From Antilocapra americana (Eukaryota; Chordata; Mammalia; Artiodactyla; Antilocapridae), in contig ML664159.1 of the NCBI GenBank assembly GCA_007570785.1, positions 2,747,610 through 2,811,609 on the forward strand: DNA of 64,000 bases, written 5' to 3'. The notes below the pieces were generated by a model. The model was given only the letters and a program-made list of their open reading frames with translations, was not told where the DNA came from and did no database searches. The position numbers and the translations under genes were made by a program. Of the stretch, positions 36,001 to 49,179 are shown piece by piece; the first letter of the stretch is position 1, and every line of letters begins with the position of its first letter.

Positions 36001-38297
36001 GAAAAAGTTTTATTGAGATATAGTTAATGTGCAAAATTATATGTTACAGGTGTACAACATAGTAATTCACAATTTTAAAGGTTATAACCCATTGATAGTT
36101 ATTGCAAAATATTGGCTATATTCCCTATGCTCTATAATATATCCTTGTGGCTTGTTTATTTTATATAAGTAGTTTATACTTCTTAATCCCCTACCCCTAA
36201 CTTGCCCCTTTTCCTTTCTCCCTCGCCACTGGTAACCACTAGCATGTTCTCTTTATCTGTGATTCTGTTTCCTTTTTGGTATATTCAGTAGTTTGTTGTA
36301 TTTTTTAGATTCTACATATATGTGATATCATATAATATTTATCTTTGTCTGACTTATCCCACTCAGCATAGTACCCTTCAAGTCCATGCTTGTTGTTGCA
36401 GATGGCAAAATTTCATTCTTTTAATGGCTGAGTAATATTCCATTCACATCTTCTTTATCTATTCATCTGTTGATGGACGCTTAAGTTGTTTTCATATCTT
36501 GGGCATTGTAAATAATGCTGCTGTGAACATAGTGGTGCATGTATCTTTTTGAATTAGTGTTTTTATTTTTTCCTGGATATACACCCAGGGCTGGAATTGC
36601 TGTATCATATGGTAGTTCTATTTTTAGGTTTTTTTTTTTTTTTTTGAGAAACCTCCATTCTGTTTGCAAAAGTGGTTGCACCAATTTACATTCCCACCAA
36701 CGGTGTCTGAGGATTTGTTCTTCCCTGCATCTTCGCTCACTTTTGTTAATTTTTTTTTTTATGTTAGCCATTCTTAATAGGTATGAGATGATATCTTTGT
36801 GATTTTTAATTTTCATTTCTCTGAGGATTAACAATGTTGAGCATCTTTTCAACTGCCTATTTGCCATCTGTATGTATTCTATGGAAAAAGATTTATTCAG
36901 GTTTTCTATTTTTAAATTGAATTTTCTTTTTATATCAAGTTCTATGAGCTGTTTGTATTTTGATTATTAACCCCTTATCAGTCATATAATTTGCAAATAT
37001 TTTTCCCATTCCATAGGTTGTCTTTTTGTTGTTGTTGAAGGTTTCCTTTGCTATGCAAAAGCTTTTCAGCTTAATTAGATCTCATTTGCTTATGTTTGCT
37101 TTTGTTGCCTTTGCTTTAGAAGAAAGATCAAACAATATTGTTATGATTTATGTCAGAGAGTTTTCACCTCTTTTCTTCTAGGAGTTTAATGATTTCTGGT
37201 CTTAAATGTAGGTCTTTAATCCAGTTTGAGTTTATTTTTGTATATGGTGTTAGAAAATGTTCAAGTTTCATTTTTTTTTTTTTTTTTAACATGTAGCCGT
37301 CCCATTTTCCCAGCAGGACTTATTGAAGAGACTGTCTTTTATCCAGTTCTCTACTGTATATTCTTGTTGCCTTTGTAGTAGATTAATTGACAATAAGTGT
37401 GTTAGTTTGTGTCAGGACTCTCTCTTCTGCTGCAATGATCTGTGTGTCTGTCTGTTTACTGTTTTTGTACCAGAACCATACTGTTTTGATTGCTGTAGCT
37501 TTGCATTCTAGTTTGAAGTCAGGGAACATGATACCTCTAGTTCTGTTCTTTCTCAATATTATTCTAGCTATTGAGTGTCTTTTGTATTTCTATACAATTT
37601 ATAAAACTATTTGTTGTAGTTCTATGAAAAATGCCATTGATATTTTGATAGGAATTGCATTGAATGTGAAGATTGCCTTTGGTAGTATGGTCATTTAAAC
37701 AATATTCTTACAGTCCATGAATATGGAATATCTTTTCATCTGTTTGTTTCATCATCAGTTTCTTTCATCAGTGTCTCATAGTTTACCCTACCTCCTCAGG
37801 TAGGTTTATTCCCAGGTTAATTTTTTTCTTTTTGATATGACTGTTTCTTTAATTTCTCTTTCTGATAGCTTATTGTTAGTATATAGAAATGCAACAGATT
37901 TCTGTACATTTGTTTTGTATTCTGAAACTTTATTGAATTCATTGATGAGCTCTAGTAGTTTTTTGGTGGTATCCTTCGGATTTTCTATGGATAATATTGT
38001 GTCATTTGCAAACCATGACAGTTTTATTTCTTCCCTTACAATTAGAATTCTTTTATTTCTTTTTCTTACCTGATTGCCATGGCTAGGACTTCCAATACTG
38101 TGTTGAATAAAAGTGGCAAGAATGGGCATCATCTTATTCCTAATATCAGAGGAAATGCTTTGATTGTGAGTATGATGTTAGTTTTGGGTTTCTCATATAT
38201 AGCTTTTATTATGTTGAGATATGTTATATCTATACTCACTTTGTGAGAGTTTTTATCATAAATGGGTGTTGAATTTTATCAAGATTTTGTACCTGTT

Positions 38298-40109
38298 AGG
38301 AATGCAGAGCTCCAAGAATAGCAAGGAGAGATAAGAAAGCCTTCCTCAGTGATCAATGCAAAGAAATAGAGGAAAACAATAGAATGGGGAAGACTAGAGA
38401 CCTCTTCAAGAAAATTAGAGATACCAAGGGAACATTTCATACAAAGATGAGCACAATAAAGGACAGAAATGATATGGACCTAACAGAAGCAGAAGATATT
38501 AAGAAGAGGTAGCAAGAATACAGAGAAGAACTGTACAAAAAAGATCTTCATGACCCAGATAATCAACATGGTGTGATCAATCACCTAGAGCCAGACATTC
38601 TAGAATGTGAAGTCAAGTGGGCCTTAGAAAGCATCACTACAAAAAAAGCTAGTGGAGGTGATGGAATTCCAGTTGAGCTGTTTCAAATCCTGAAAGATGA
38701 TGCTGTGAAAGTGCTGCACTCAATATGCCAGCAAATTTGGAAAACTCAGCAGTGGCCGCAGGACTGGACAAGGTCAGTTTTCATTCCAATCCCAAAGAAA
38801 GGCAATGCCAAAGAATGCTAAAACTACTGCACAATTGTACTCATCTCACACTCTAGTAAAGTAATGCTCAAAATTCTCCAAGCCAGGCTTCAGCAATACA
38901 TGAACCGTGAACTTCCAGATGTTCAAGCTGGTTTTAGAAAAGGCAGAGGAACAGGAAATCAAATTGCCAGCATGCAGTGGATCATCGAAAAAGCAAGAGA
39001 GTTCCAGAAAAACATTTATTTCTGCTTTATTGACTATGCCAAAGCCTTTGACTGTGTGGATGACAGTAAACTGTGGAGAATTCTGAAAGAGATGGAAATA
39101 CCAGACCACCTGACCTGTCCCTTGAGAAACCTGTATGCGGGTAAGGAAGCAACAGTTAGAACTGGACATGGAACAACAGACTGGTTCCAAATAGGAAAGG
39201 AATACATCAAGGCTGTATATTGTCACCCTGCTTATTTAACTTATATGCAGAGGACATCATGAGAAACACAGGGCTGGAGGAAGCACAAGCTGCAATCAAG
39301 ATTGCCGGGAGAAATAGTAAACTCAGATATGCTGATGACACTACCCTAATGGCACAAATTGAAGAAGAACTAAAGGGCCTCTTGGTGAAAGTGAAAGAGG
39401 TGAGTGAAAAAGTTGGCTTAAAACTCAACATTCAGAAAACTAAGATCATGGCATCTGGTCCCATCACTTCATGGCAAATAGATGGGAAAACAGTGGAAAC
39501 AGTGTCAAACTTTTATTTTTGGGGGCTCCAAAATCACTGTAGATGGTGATTGCAGCCATGAAATCAAAAGATGCTTACTCCTTGGAAGGAAAGTTATGGC
39601 CATCCTGGATAGCATATTGAAAAGCAGAGACATTACTTTGCCAACAAAGATTCATCTAGTCAAGGCTATGGCTTTTCCAGTAGTCATGTATGGATGTGAG
39701 AGTTGGACTATAAAGAAAGCTGAGTGCTGAAGAATTGATGCTTTTGAACTGTAGTGTTGGGGAAGACTCTTGAGAGTCCCTTGGACTGCAAGAAGATCCA
39801 ACCAGTTCATCCTAAAGGAGATCAGTCCTTGGTGTTCATTGGAAGGACTAATGCTGAAGCTGAAACTCCAATACTTTGGCCACCTGATGCAAACAGCTGA
39901 TTCATTTGAAAAAACCTTGATGTTGGGAAAGATTGAGGGCAGGAGGAGAAGGGGACGACAGATGATGAGATGATTGGATGGCATCACCAACTCAATGGAC
40001 ATGGGTTTGGGTGAACCCTGGGAGTTGGTGATGGACAGGGAGGCCTTGTGTGCTGCGGTTCATGGGATCGCAAAGAGTCGGACACAACTATATGACTGAA
40101 CTGAACTGA
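38298..40109 (+). mobile_element. BovB (RTE) LINE, 1.8 kb, inside an L1
   Basis: This is the longest BovB copy here. RT-domain motifs are readable: S-G-G-D-G-I-P-V-E-L-F near 38650, P-D-V-Q-A-G-F-R-K-G-R-G near 38915, F-I-D-Y-A-K-A-F-D-C-V-D near 39030 and L-R-Y-A-D-D-T near 39325. A stop at about 38821 and a frame change between the 38864 and 39220 frames show that it is dead. The tail ends ACTGAACTGAACTGAAGG at 40109. It is inserted opposite in orientation to the surrounding L1. Confidence 0.92.
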
Positions 40110-40258
40110 AGGTGTTCATATGGTCCTTATTCTTCAATTTGTTAATGTGGTGTATTACATTGATTGATATACAGATATTGAAAAATCTTTGTAACCCTGG
40201 GATAAATCCCACATGATCATGGTTTATGATCCTTTTAATGTATTGTTAGATTCAGTTT

Positions 40259-40863
40259 TTTATTTTTTTATTTTTATTTTTCATTGTAACAAATTCAATA
40301 AAGACTTTACTTTACAAAACATTACTTATGTTGGTTTTGCCATACATTGACATGAATCTGCCATGGGTGTACATGTGTTCCCGTTCCATAATCCCTCTCC
40401 CACCTCCCTTCTGATTCCATCCCTCTGTATCATCCCGGTGTACCAGCCCTGAGCACCCTGTATCATGCATTGAACCTGGGCTGGCGATTCATTTCACATA
40501 TGATAATTTATATGCTTCAATGTTGTTGTCCCATATCATCCTGCCCTTGCCCTCTCCCATAGAGTCCAAAAGACTGTTCTATACATCCGTGTCTCTTTTG
40601 CTGTCTTGCATACAGGGTTATCGTTACCATGTTTCTAAATTCCATATATATGCGTTAGTATACTGTATTGGTGTTTTTCCTTCTGGCTTACTTCACACTG
40701 TGTAATAGGCTCCAGTTTCATCCACCTCATTAGAACTGATTTGAATGTATTCTTTTTAATGACTGAGTGATATTCCATTGTGTATATGTACCATAGCTTC
40801 CTTATCCATTCATCTACTGATGGACGTCTAGGTTGCTTCCATGTCCTGGCTGTTGTGAACAGT
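40259..40863 (-). mobile_element. younger bovine L1 3' end, antisense
   Basis: A T-rich left end (40259-40280) is followed by the antisense bovine L1 3'UTR (GGTTTTGCCATACATTGACATG, GGGTGTACATGTGTTCCCG) and the end of ORF2, to GGCTGTTGTGAACAGTGC. The older L1 continues on both sides, so this is a 5'-truncated insertion of about 0.6 kb. Confidence 0.85.
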
Positions 40864-42643
40864 GCTTCAGTTTAATATTATTTTGTTAAGGATTTTTGCA
40901 TCTATGTTCCTCAGTGATATTGGCCTGTAGTGTCTTTTGTCTGGGTTTAGTATAAGGGTGATGCTGGCCTCATAGAATGTGTTTGGAAGCATTCCTTCCT
41001 CTGCAGTTTTTTGGAATAGTTGAGAAAGATAGGTATTAACTCTTTTCTTAATGTTTGGTAAATTTCACTTGTGAAGCCTTCTGGTCTTGGACTTTTTTTT
41101 TTCTGAGTTTTAAAATAATTGATTCAGTTTCATTACTGATAGTTTGTCTGTTATAGTTTCTATTTCTTCCTGTTTCAGTCATGGGAGTCCTGTTTCCTAG
41201 AAAGTGTAGGTTTCTGGGAATTTGTCCATTTCTTCTAGGTCATCCATTTTATTGGCATATAGTTGTTCTTAGTAGTCACTTACAATCTTTTGTATTTCTA
41301 TGATGTTGGTGATAACTTCTTTTTCATTTCTGATTTTATTGATTTTTGTATTTTCTTTTTTTTCTTGGTGAGTCTGGCTAAAGGTTTATCAATTTTGTTT
41401 ACCTTTTCAAAGAACTAGTACTTAGTTGCACTGATCTGTATTTTTTAGAGTCTCCATTTAACGTGTTTCTGCTGTCATCTTTATGGTTTTTCATTCCGCT
41501 AACTTTGGGTTTTGTTTGGTTTCCTTTTTCTAGTTCCTTTAGGTGTAAGGTTAGGTTGCTTATTTGAGGTATTTCTTGTTTCTTGAGTTAAACTCTTATT
41601 GCTATAAACTGCCCTCTTTTTCTGTATCCTTTTGTTTTGTTTTCATTTTCATTTAATTTTTGTAATTTTTAATTTTGTTTTTTAAAATTAAAATAAGTTT
41701 TTAATTTCTTTTTTCCAAGTTATTTTTAATTTCTTTTTTTATTTCTTCAGCAAACCTTTGGTTGTTTAGTAGCATATTCTTTAGCCTTCATATTTTTTTA
41801 ACAGTTTTTTTTCCCTTGTAATTGGTTTCTAGTCTCATAGTATTGTGGTTGGAAAAGATACGTGATATGATTTCAGTTTTCTTAAATTTTCCAAAGTTTG
41901 TTTTGTGGCCTAGTATGTGAACTGTCCTGGAGAATGTTTCCAGGCACTTGAAAAGAAGCATGTTCTTCTGCTTTTTGATGGTATGTTCTGTGTATATCTA
42001 TTAAGTTCATCTGGTTTAGTTTGTAATTTAAGGCCAGTGTTTCCTGATTAATTTTCTGCTTGGATGATCTGTCCATTGATGTAACTGTGATGTTAAATCC
42101 CCTACTATTATTGTATTACTGTCAATTTCTTTCTTTATATCTGTTAGTATTTGCTTTATGTATGTAGGTGCCCCTGTATTAGGGCTTATATATATTTGCG
42201 ATTATTATATATTCTTGGATTGAGCACTTGATCATTTAATGTCTTTGCCTCTTGTAACATTCTTTATTTTATAGCCTATTTTATCTTATGTAGGTATCAC
42301 CAGCCTGGCTTTCTTTTGATTTTCCTTTGCAATGAATACCTTTTTCTATCCTTTCATTTTCAATCTGTTTGCATCTTTAGGTCTGAAGTGAGACTGTTGT
42401 AGGCAGCATATATATGGATCTGGATTTTGCTTCCATTGAGCCACTCTAGGTGTTTTGATCGGTGCACTTAATCCAGTTATATTTAAAATAATTTTTTTTT
42501 CAGATCTTTATTGTTCTTTTCTTCTTCTTTTGTTCCTTTCTCTTGTGGTTTGATGACTATCTTTAGTGCTGTGTTTGGATTCCTTTTTGTGTGTGTATGT
42601 TTGTATCTAATATCAATTTTTGGTTTGTGGTTTATCATGAGGC

Positions 42644-42936
42644 TTATATATATATGTGTGTGTGTGTGTGTGTATGGAAATGACAACCCCCACTCCAGTA
42701 TTCTTGCCTAGAGAATCCCTTAGACAGAGGAGCTTGGTGGGCTGCTGTCCATAGGGTTGCACAGAGTCGGACACAACTGAAGCGACTTAGCATGCATGCA
42801 TGCCTTGGAGACGGAAATGGCAACCCACTCAAATATTCTGGCCTGGAGAATCCCAGGGATGGAGAAGCCTGGTGGGCTGCTGTCTCTGGGGTCAAACAGA
42901 GTCAGACACGATTGAAGCAATTTAGCAGCAGCTGCA

Positions 42937-42977
<41 letters not shown>

Positions 42978-42984
42978 TATATAT
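42644..42984. repeat. TG/TA microsatellite split by a Bov-A2 SINE
   Basis: (TA)n(TG)n at 42644-42674 and (AT)n(AC)n at 42939-42984 flank a dimeric SINE. Length variation is likely. Confidence 0.85.
42675..42938 (+). mobile_element. Bov-A2 SINE (two tandem Bov-A units)
   Basis: Unit 1 starts GGAAATGACAACCCCCACTC and unit 2 starts GACGGAAATGGCAACCCACTC. Each ends in an A-A-C-T-G-A-A-G-C-like tail; the last is TTTAGCAGCAGCTGCAGC. Confidence 0.88.
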
Positions 42985-44349
42985 GACTTATTGAAAGGGT
43001 TTTGATGGCCTTATTAACTGGTCAGGCAGTCTGTGTTACTAATGACTCAAAAGGTCCTCTGTTCTGTCTCAAAATGTTTCTCCCAATCTGAATGGAATTC
43101 ACTAGCTAGACACTCATTGTTTTGAGTAAAGGTATCTTTTTTAATGTAAAATTTATTAGAAAGGTTAACATTTTATATGTGCTGTCATTTTTACAGCAGT
43201 GAAATTTTTCCTATTTCTTTCCTCCTTATGCAAGCGTAGAAAGCATGAAATGGGTGGGAAAGGAAGGGAGAACAACATTTTTGAGCAGAGAATGTCTCAC
43301 TTGGGCACTAGGAGGGTATTACTGAGTGTTTTTTCCACTTGAAGCATAGTTAGGAGCTTTGAAAAGGATCTGAAGCCTAATTTAACCTTTTAAAAGTTTT
43401 GCATCATTTTTATATTAAATAACTGTAATTTGAAAAGTACAAATATTACATCTGAGAAGTATAGTTTATAATTTATGTTTAAATGGCTCTGCATTTGTTT
43501 AATATACTGCATTTGTTGATGCCTCCTCCAAAGTGTATCTTGTAAAAAGCAAAAACATCCTGCTAATGATAGCTCTTTTCTCAAGAATGACAACATGTCA
43601 TTAGTTTACTTACAAAACGACATGATGCAACACCAAGTTATAAGAATGAAGCTTAAATTATATTTCACAAAAAACAGCTAAGGTTTACTTACTTCATTTG
43701 GGAACATAATTATAGTATTTCATAATTATTTCTCAAGTTTCACAGAAATGTCCTAAATAATTAGCCTATACAGATACAAAGAGTTTGAAAGTGTTATTAC
43801 ATTTTACTGTTGCAGTTTTAGTTACCGAAAACTATTTATGATTTAATAGCACTGAATCCTTTGTTCAGTATACTTGTTTCATGTAGATCATCTGTGACTT
43901 AGGTTGTGCTAAATGAAACCTAGAGACTACTCTTATGGATTTATTATTTATTTTATCATTGTTTCCTAGATTATAGTAAATATCATATTTTGGCTTCCTA
44001 TGCTGACCATCTAGAGGCCTGTTTTATAGCATGTATATTTCACTTATTTCAGATTTCCCCACCATGCTTGCTATGGTGGAATAACATTCTAATAATTTTC
44101 ACAATTTTGAAGTTTATATTACTGGTATTTTGTAGGTCAGGCTGCAAATAAGCTCTATCCAGCAAGAGTTTTCTTTAAAATAAGAACACAGCGTTTTCCC
44201 AGGAGCAGGGAAAGAACTGTGATTAATAGGCTAAGGATGAAAGTTCTTTAGAGTAAGAATTTTTAAATTGATGAGAAGGAACCAAAATTCATGATGTGCA
44301 AAGGGACTGTAAGAAAATATGTGTATGTTCTACATTAGTTCAGGTCTCT

Positions 44350-46490
44350 TGACCTGGATGAATTATTTTCCTGGGGACTGATAGTATATTTCAATAGGAT
44401 TGCGAGCCACTCTTGGTGATGATCTTTGATAACATGTAGAGAATAAGAGGATAACATACAAATACCATTCCATGTATAGAATGACCATAAATTACTACCA
44501 GTGAACTCCCAGACAAAATTCTAGACTATATTAAAGGGCAATTTGTGAGCATATGTCAGAGAAGACAATAACCCTTGAGCCAATTTTATGTTCTTGAACA
44601 GAAACAGCATGTAGGCTTTGCCATTCCATTTTGTGCAGAGTCACTAAATTTAGAAACTGTAGTTTATACAGAATATATGGAATTTATGAAGGCATTTAAT
44701 AAAGTTTGTCTTAATATCCCTAAAGGCCATATGAATAAATATAGACAAGTTATACAGATCATTGGGTTGTTTAGTAACCAGTTGAAACACTGTATCTGTA
44801 ATGTGCTGAGTAATGGATTAGTATTAACCAAGTAGATATGAAAAGGAAATGGCAACCCATTCCAGTATTCTCACCTGGAAAATCTTAAGGACAGAGAAGC
44901 CTGGTGGGCTACAGTCCATGTTGTTGCAAGAGTCAGACATGACTTAGCAACTAAACCACCCCCAGACCAAACCAAGCAGATATGACATGCTTGAGTTCCA
45001 CCCTCAACCTTGTATTGAGGGTAGAACTCATATTCAACATTCTTTATCAATAAATTAGATGGATAAAACAACTTGCCAGAATCAGTTTTGCAGAAGATAC
45101 AAAGTTTAGAATTTTCTGGATACAAAGTTACTTAACTAAAGTTTGAGTCTAAAACATACATATATATGTATATGTATATACATTAAAATGTTATTTACTT
45201 ATTTATAGTTACAATTATATGTTTTTCTGCAGTTGCATATGAAAAGCTAAATGCTCACGTAAGAGAATGAGGGTTATTGGTTGTAAGGAATAGATAGCTT
45301 TAGGGGGAAAAGTGAGAATAGTGGAAGAATACTGGGTATGGATTCCAAAAGGCAAGTAGGGCAATTAGGTCCCAGCAAGGACTGAAGTAAGGAAGTGGAA
45401 GATCTTTGGGTATGAGACAGTATCTGGTTCCAATTTCTTTCTCTCTTACACTGCATCTGCAGTGTCTTTTTCTCATCTTCTCTCTGTGTGTTTGTCTCCT
45501 CATTCTTCTCTGTCATCCCAGTAATGTGGCTTACTCTACCTTGCGTGTGATTCTTATATATTCTGGCTGTGCTAAAGATGTCCTAATTGCCTGGTCTTCA
45601 ACACTTATAGTCTCAGCTGGCTCATCCCAGCTCAGGACTTGGTTCTTCTAGGTCAGATGTCCAACCTTCATTCATCACTCAGCCATGCTAGGGTGGATTA
45701 TTGGAGGGGGTTTTAGTCATATTACCTGGGTAGCCAGGACTATGGAAGGTGGACTCTCTACAAAAGGGGACATGAGTGGGAAGGAATGGCTTGATATATT
45801 CAGTATAATGGGACATAGTTTTACACTGCAGTGTATTTTTGGGTAGGGGTTTTATTTAACATAAAAACCAGTTATAGTATATAATAGAAACATATAATTG
45901 ATAAAAATAAAGAAGACCATTGTGATCTGATTGTATTAAATGATGTTACTAATGGTATTATTAATGAGATCTTATAATGAGGGAAATACGGGTCCACTCT
46001 TACTCTGCTTTAGTGAGACCAACAGTAGTATTCAATTCTGGACTCCATACTTTGAAATAGATATAGAACACTGGAACATGTTTAGACAAAATTATCTAGA
46101 CTGAGAAAGAAGTTCAAAACCGTGTCATTATGTGAAATTGCTGAAGGAATTGGAAATGTTGACCTAAAGAATTAAAAGATATGTAGTGTTCCTGATAGCT
46201 GTCTTTAAATATTAGAAAAAGATCTGGTCATTCCTTATGGTTGCTAGGTGGTCTAGGACTGGTGGATGCTCCAGGGAAGCAGATTTGGGATCAGCATGAG
46301 AAAGAATTCCCTTATAGACAAAACCATCAGAAGATGAAACAGGCTGTTTTACAAAGTAGTTTCCCATCATTTTTGAGTGCTGAGATAGACTCTGCATAAC
46401 AACTTATCTAGGTTGGAATAGTCTCAATGAACACATCCACGCTTGAGCCAGGCTATCATTATGATTTCTTTCAAACTTGTTTCATAAATC
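44350..46490 (+). mobile_element. ancient L3/CR1-clade LINE, decayed
   Basis: Several L3-like blocks occur in the right order: CCCAGACAAAATTCTAGAC (44509), then a frame at 44575-44835 with Y-M-E-F-M-K-A-F-N-K-V like the CR1/L3 RT core (D-F-x-K-A-F-D-x-V). Next come CAATAAATTAGATGGATAAAA (45048) and GCAGAAGATACAAAG (45090), the region of the RT catalytic D-D, and then an L3-type 3' region at about 46010-46480 (AATTCTGGACTCCATACTTTG). Many stops and shifts show it is very old. A young SINE (44842-44970) interrupts it. Confidence 0.6.
44842..44970 (+). mobile_element. Bov-A type SINE with 15-bp duplication
   Basis: It starts AAAGGAAATGGCAACCCATTC and ends TCAGACATGACTTAGCAAC. Flanks ACCAAGTAGATATGA (44827-44841) and ACCAAGCAGATATGA (44971-44985) are the target-site duplication. 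Confidence 0.9.
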
Positions 46491-46969
46491 TATACATTTG
46501 GTGTCAGTCGCAGTTAGATGACTGATACAGTCATTCATCTGTATCCCATATTATTAGTTTGTTTCAAGTAAGTCTTTTATAGTGGCATGGATAGGCGCAT
46601 ATGGTAGATGTCATTGATAGGCATATATGGTGGCATCACTCTCAGTTACAAGAGCAGTTATTATAGTTTTACCAAAGTTTCACTAAGAGTAAGTATTCTT
46701 TGTATAGTCCAAGAGTTGCTTTAGTTTTAGTGCCCTGAAGCAAATATTTAATGAATCTCTCTTATCTTTATGAAAAGCAAGAGAGGTAGAGGCTGCTTGA
46801 GGAATGTTTGTATACTTGATACAGAAAAAAGAATTACATCTCTCTTGACTTCACTAAAATTCTATTTTTCACTCCCTGTATCTGGCCAAAGATATATAAG
46901 CATTTTATCTGTAGGAAGTAAGAGAATTTAGCAGACATTCACATGGTAGATAAATATGATACAAATGAC

Positions 46970-47140
46970 TACAGGCATAAATGCTGGTTTTAAAATAGAC
47001 TTGAGTTTAATGTCAGCTTCTTCACTTATCAGCTGGTTATTTAACTTCAGTAGTCCCTATGTTCTTATCTGTAAAATAGGTATAACTATACCTACCTGAG
47101 GGGAAAAGAACTGATTTAGGGAGAAGAGATTAAGTTCAAA
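46970..47140 (+). mobile_element. MIR SINE (ancient)
   Basis: Sense MIR order: AGTTTAATGTCAGCTTCTTC, ATCAGCTGGTTATTTAACTTC, CTTATCTGTAAAATAGGTAT and ACTATACCTACCTGAGG. Confidence 0.7.
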
Positions 47141-47209
47141 GTGTTTCTTCTATTTGTGGTTTTACGACAGAATGTTAAATTCTGTGTAAATCATAAAATG
47201 TTAAAACTG

Positions 47210-47330
47210 AACAGGAACTGAGAACTCATTTGGCCCAATGCCATAATTGTATAAATGAGGAAGATGAGGTCTGAATAAGCTGAGAGCCATGTCCAGGATC
47301 ATAGTGCAGTTGGCAGTGAAAGGCCAGTGA
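47210..47330 (-). mobile_element. MIR-like ancient SINE, antisense
   Basis: TTGTATAAATGAGGAAGATGAGG, then AGAGCCATGTCCAGGATCATAG, resembles the antisense MIR core. The family assignment is tentative. Confidence 0.4.
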
Positions 47331-47674
47331 TTTCTTCCCACATCAGGGAAAACTCATCTTAAAGCAAGAATTGTAAAGATATTTTCATCAAAAAGTTTTA
47401 TTTTATGGCAGATATTTCAAGGGTAAATCTTTCTTAGAGATACTGTGGAGAAATTATTACTCTGAAAGATCCTATTCTAATTCCAGATTTTGTCAGAGTC
47501 AGTATCATGCCATTTTTAAGAATTTTATGAAGTGTTGTAATTATTACTCCATGGCAGAGCACAATATACATTTACTTCATTTGGCCAAGATGGTTGCAAT
47601 AACATCTTCAGTTGAACTTTATTTTTTAGAAATAAAAAAATACCATTTCAGTAAATGTATGTTCTATTTTATAG

Positions 47675-47947
<273 letters not shown>

Positions 47948-49179
47948 TAGATTTGACTTTTGTTTTTCTAGAATTTCTCTATACCAAGTATAATTTACAC
48001 CTTGATACATTTGATTTTGTTCATTAATTATTGCTGATTACTAAGTACAATTCCTAGATATAATCTGAACATTCCTTTGAGGCTTATGTTTCTATCTGAA
48101 TAATTGGTGGTGATGGTTTTGTCGCTAAGTCATGACTAACTTGTGACCCTGTGGACTGTAGCCTTCAGCCTCCTCTATCCATCTGAATAACTAGAAATCA
48201 ACTAATTCAGTAACTATAAGTTGAGATGGGTTGATTTTTACTTTTCTCCAGATTTATATCTTAATTTTATCATTAGAAAGTTTTGTCTATAAAAAATCAG
48301 GTGAATTTTGGTATTTTTTATATCTAATATTTTTTTTAGATGTCCTTGACTATTTAGATTTATAGAATAAGATTTTCATATTATGAAAAGGTTGCCAAAA
48401 CATTTAAACTGGCATCTGATTCTAAATCAATAAAGCTGGAGTAAAATCAGAGATTGGGTTCCTAATGCTGGTCAAGTTCAATCAGCAATTTATTCTGCCA
48501 AAAGACACCTCATTAAGCTCATATAGACACTTATACAAAAGGATTTTTGCTGTTGTTTCATGACTTTTCCTTTAAATGAATATTTTTCCACTTGAAATAG
48601 CAATGTAGTAAATAGTTGATGTAGTAAACAATGAACTAATGAATATATTGAACATTGTGTCCTTGTAAAATAGAAGTTTTCTTAAATCTCTTAGGATTAA
48701 ATACTTGTCTTAAATTTTATTACAAATTTAAATCATTATATTAAATATCAGTTCTTAGTCTTTTGCTAGGAAAATTTTGTTTTCTTGAATTTTAGGTCTG
48801 AAAAAGTATTTAATTGTATTTGAGTGGAAAAATAAAAAAAAATTAAAGCATTTGGATTAAAATTTTAAGTACGGAGGGTTTTTACTTGTCAGATTCTTTT
48901 GTTTAGTGTTATAGTTTACTTTCTTTAATAATTATATGCATAATACATAAACGTACAAAATAAAAGAAATATATAGAAGAAAATGCAAGAAAGTCCTTTT
49001 TTATTTTTCTGATTACTTTCTTTCACTGGAAATAAAAAATAATACTTTTAGTGGTTTGGTGTTTGTTTCTAGATCCTTCATTGTTCCTTAAGCTTTATTA
49101 AATATATATATTTTAAGTATATGTAATGTATTATATTTAAGCTATGTAGCTTTATAACTATTTTTAATAGGGTAGTTTT

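Larger units (their letters stand above)
36001..42650 (-). mobile_element. L1 LINE, antisense, interrupted twice
   Basis: The 3'UTR starts at about 36001 (AAGTTTTATTGAGATATAG). Minus-strand frames at 36481-36867 (C-terminal ORF2, motif A-N-R-Q-L-K-R-C-S-T) and 37806-38132 (RT region, F-A-N-D-T-I-L) are recognisable, but the latter has N in place of the A of a YADD-like site and the frames are broken. The element resumes after the BovB at 40110 (TTCATATGGTCCTTATTCTTC), is interrupted again at 40259-40863, and runs to the endonuclease part of ORF2 near 42480-42650. It is non-functional. Confidence 0.85.
29391..47674 (+). other. LEKR1: LEKR1 intron between first two coding exons (18,284 nt)
   Basis: It is bounded by GT at 29391-29392 and AG at 47673-47674. 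It is filled with BovB, SINE, L1 and L3 sequence described separately. Unique stretches of more than 300 bp with nothing I can assign are 30615-32336 (apart from a MIR/L2-like relic at about 32025-32110), 33269-35029 and 42985-44349. Confidence 0.85.

Noticed and set aside
36481..38132. Minus-strand frames of about 108 and 128 codons
   Set aside because: They are remnants of L1 ORF2 with stops and shifts between them, so not an intact gene.
38573..40002. Open frames of 82-132 codons at 38.6-40.0 kb
   Set aside because: They belong to a broken BovB copy. The minus-strand ones are shadows.
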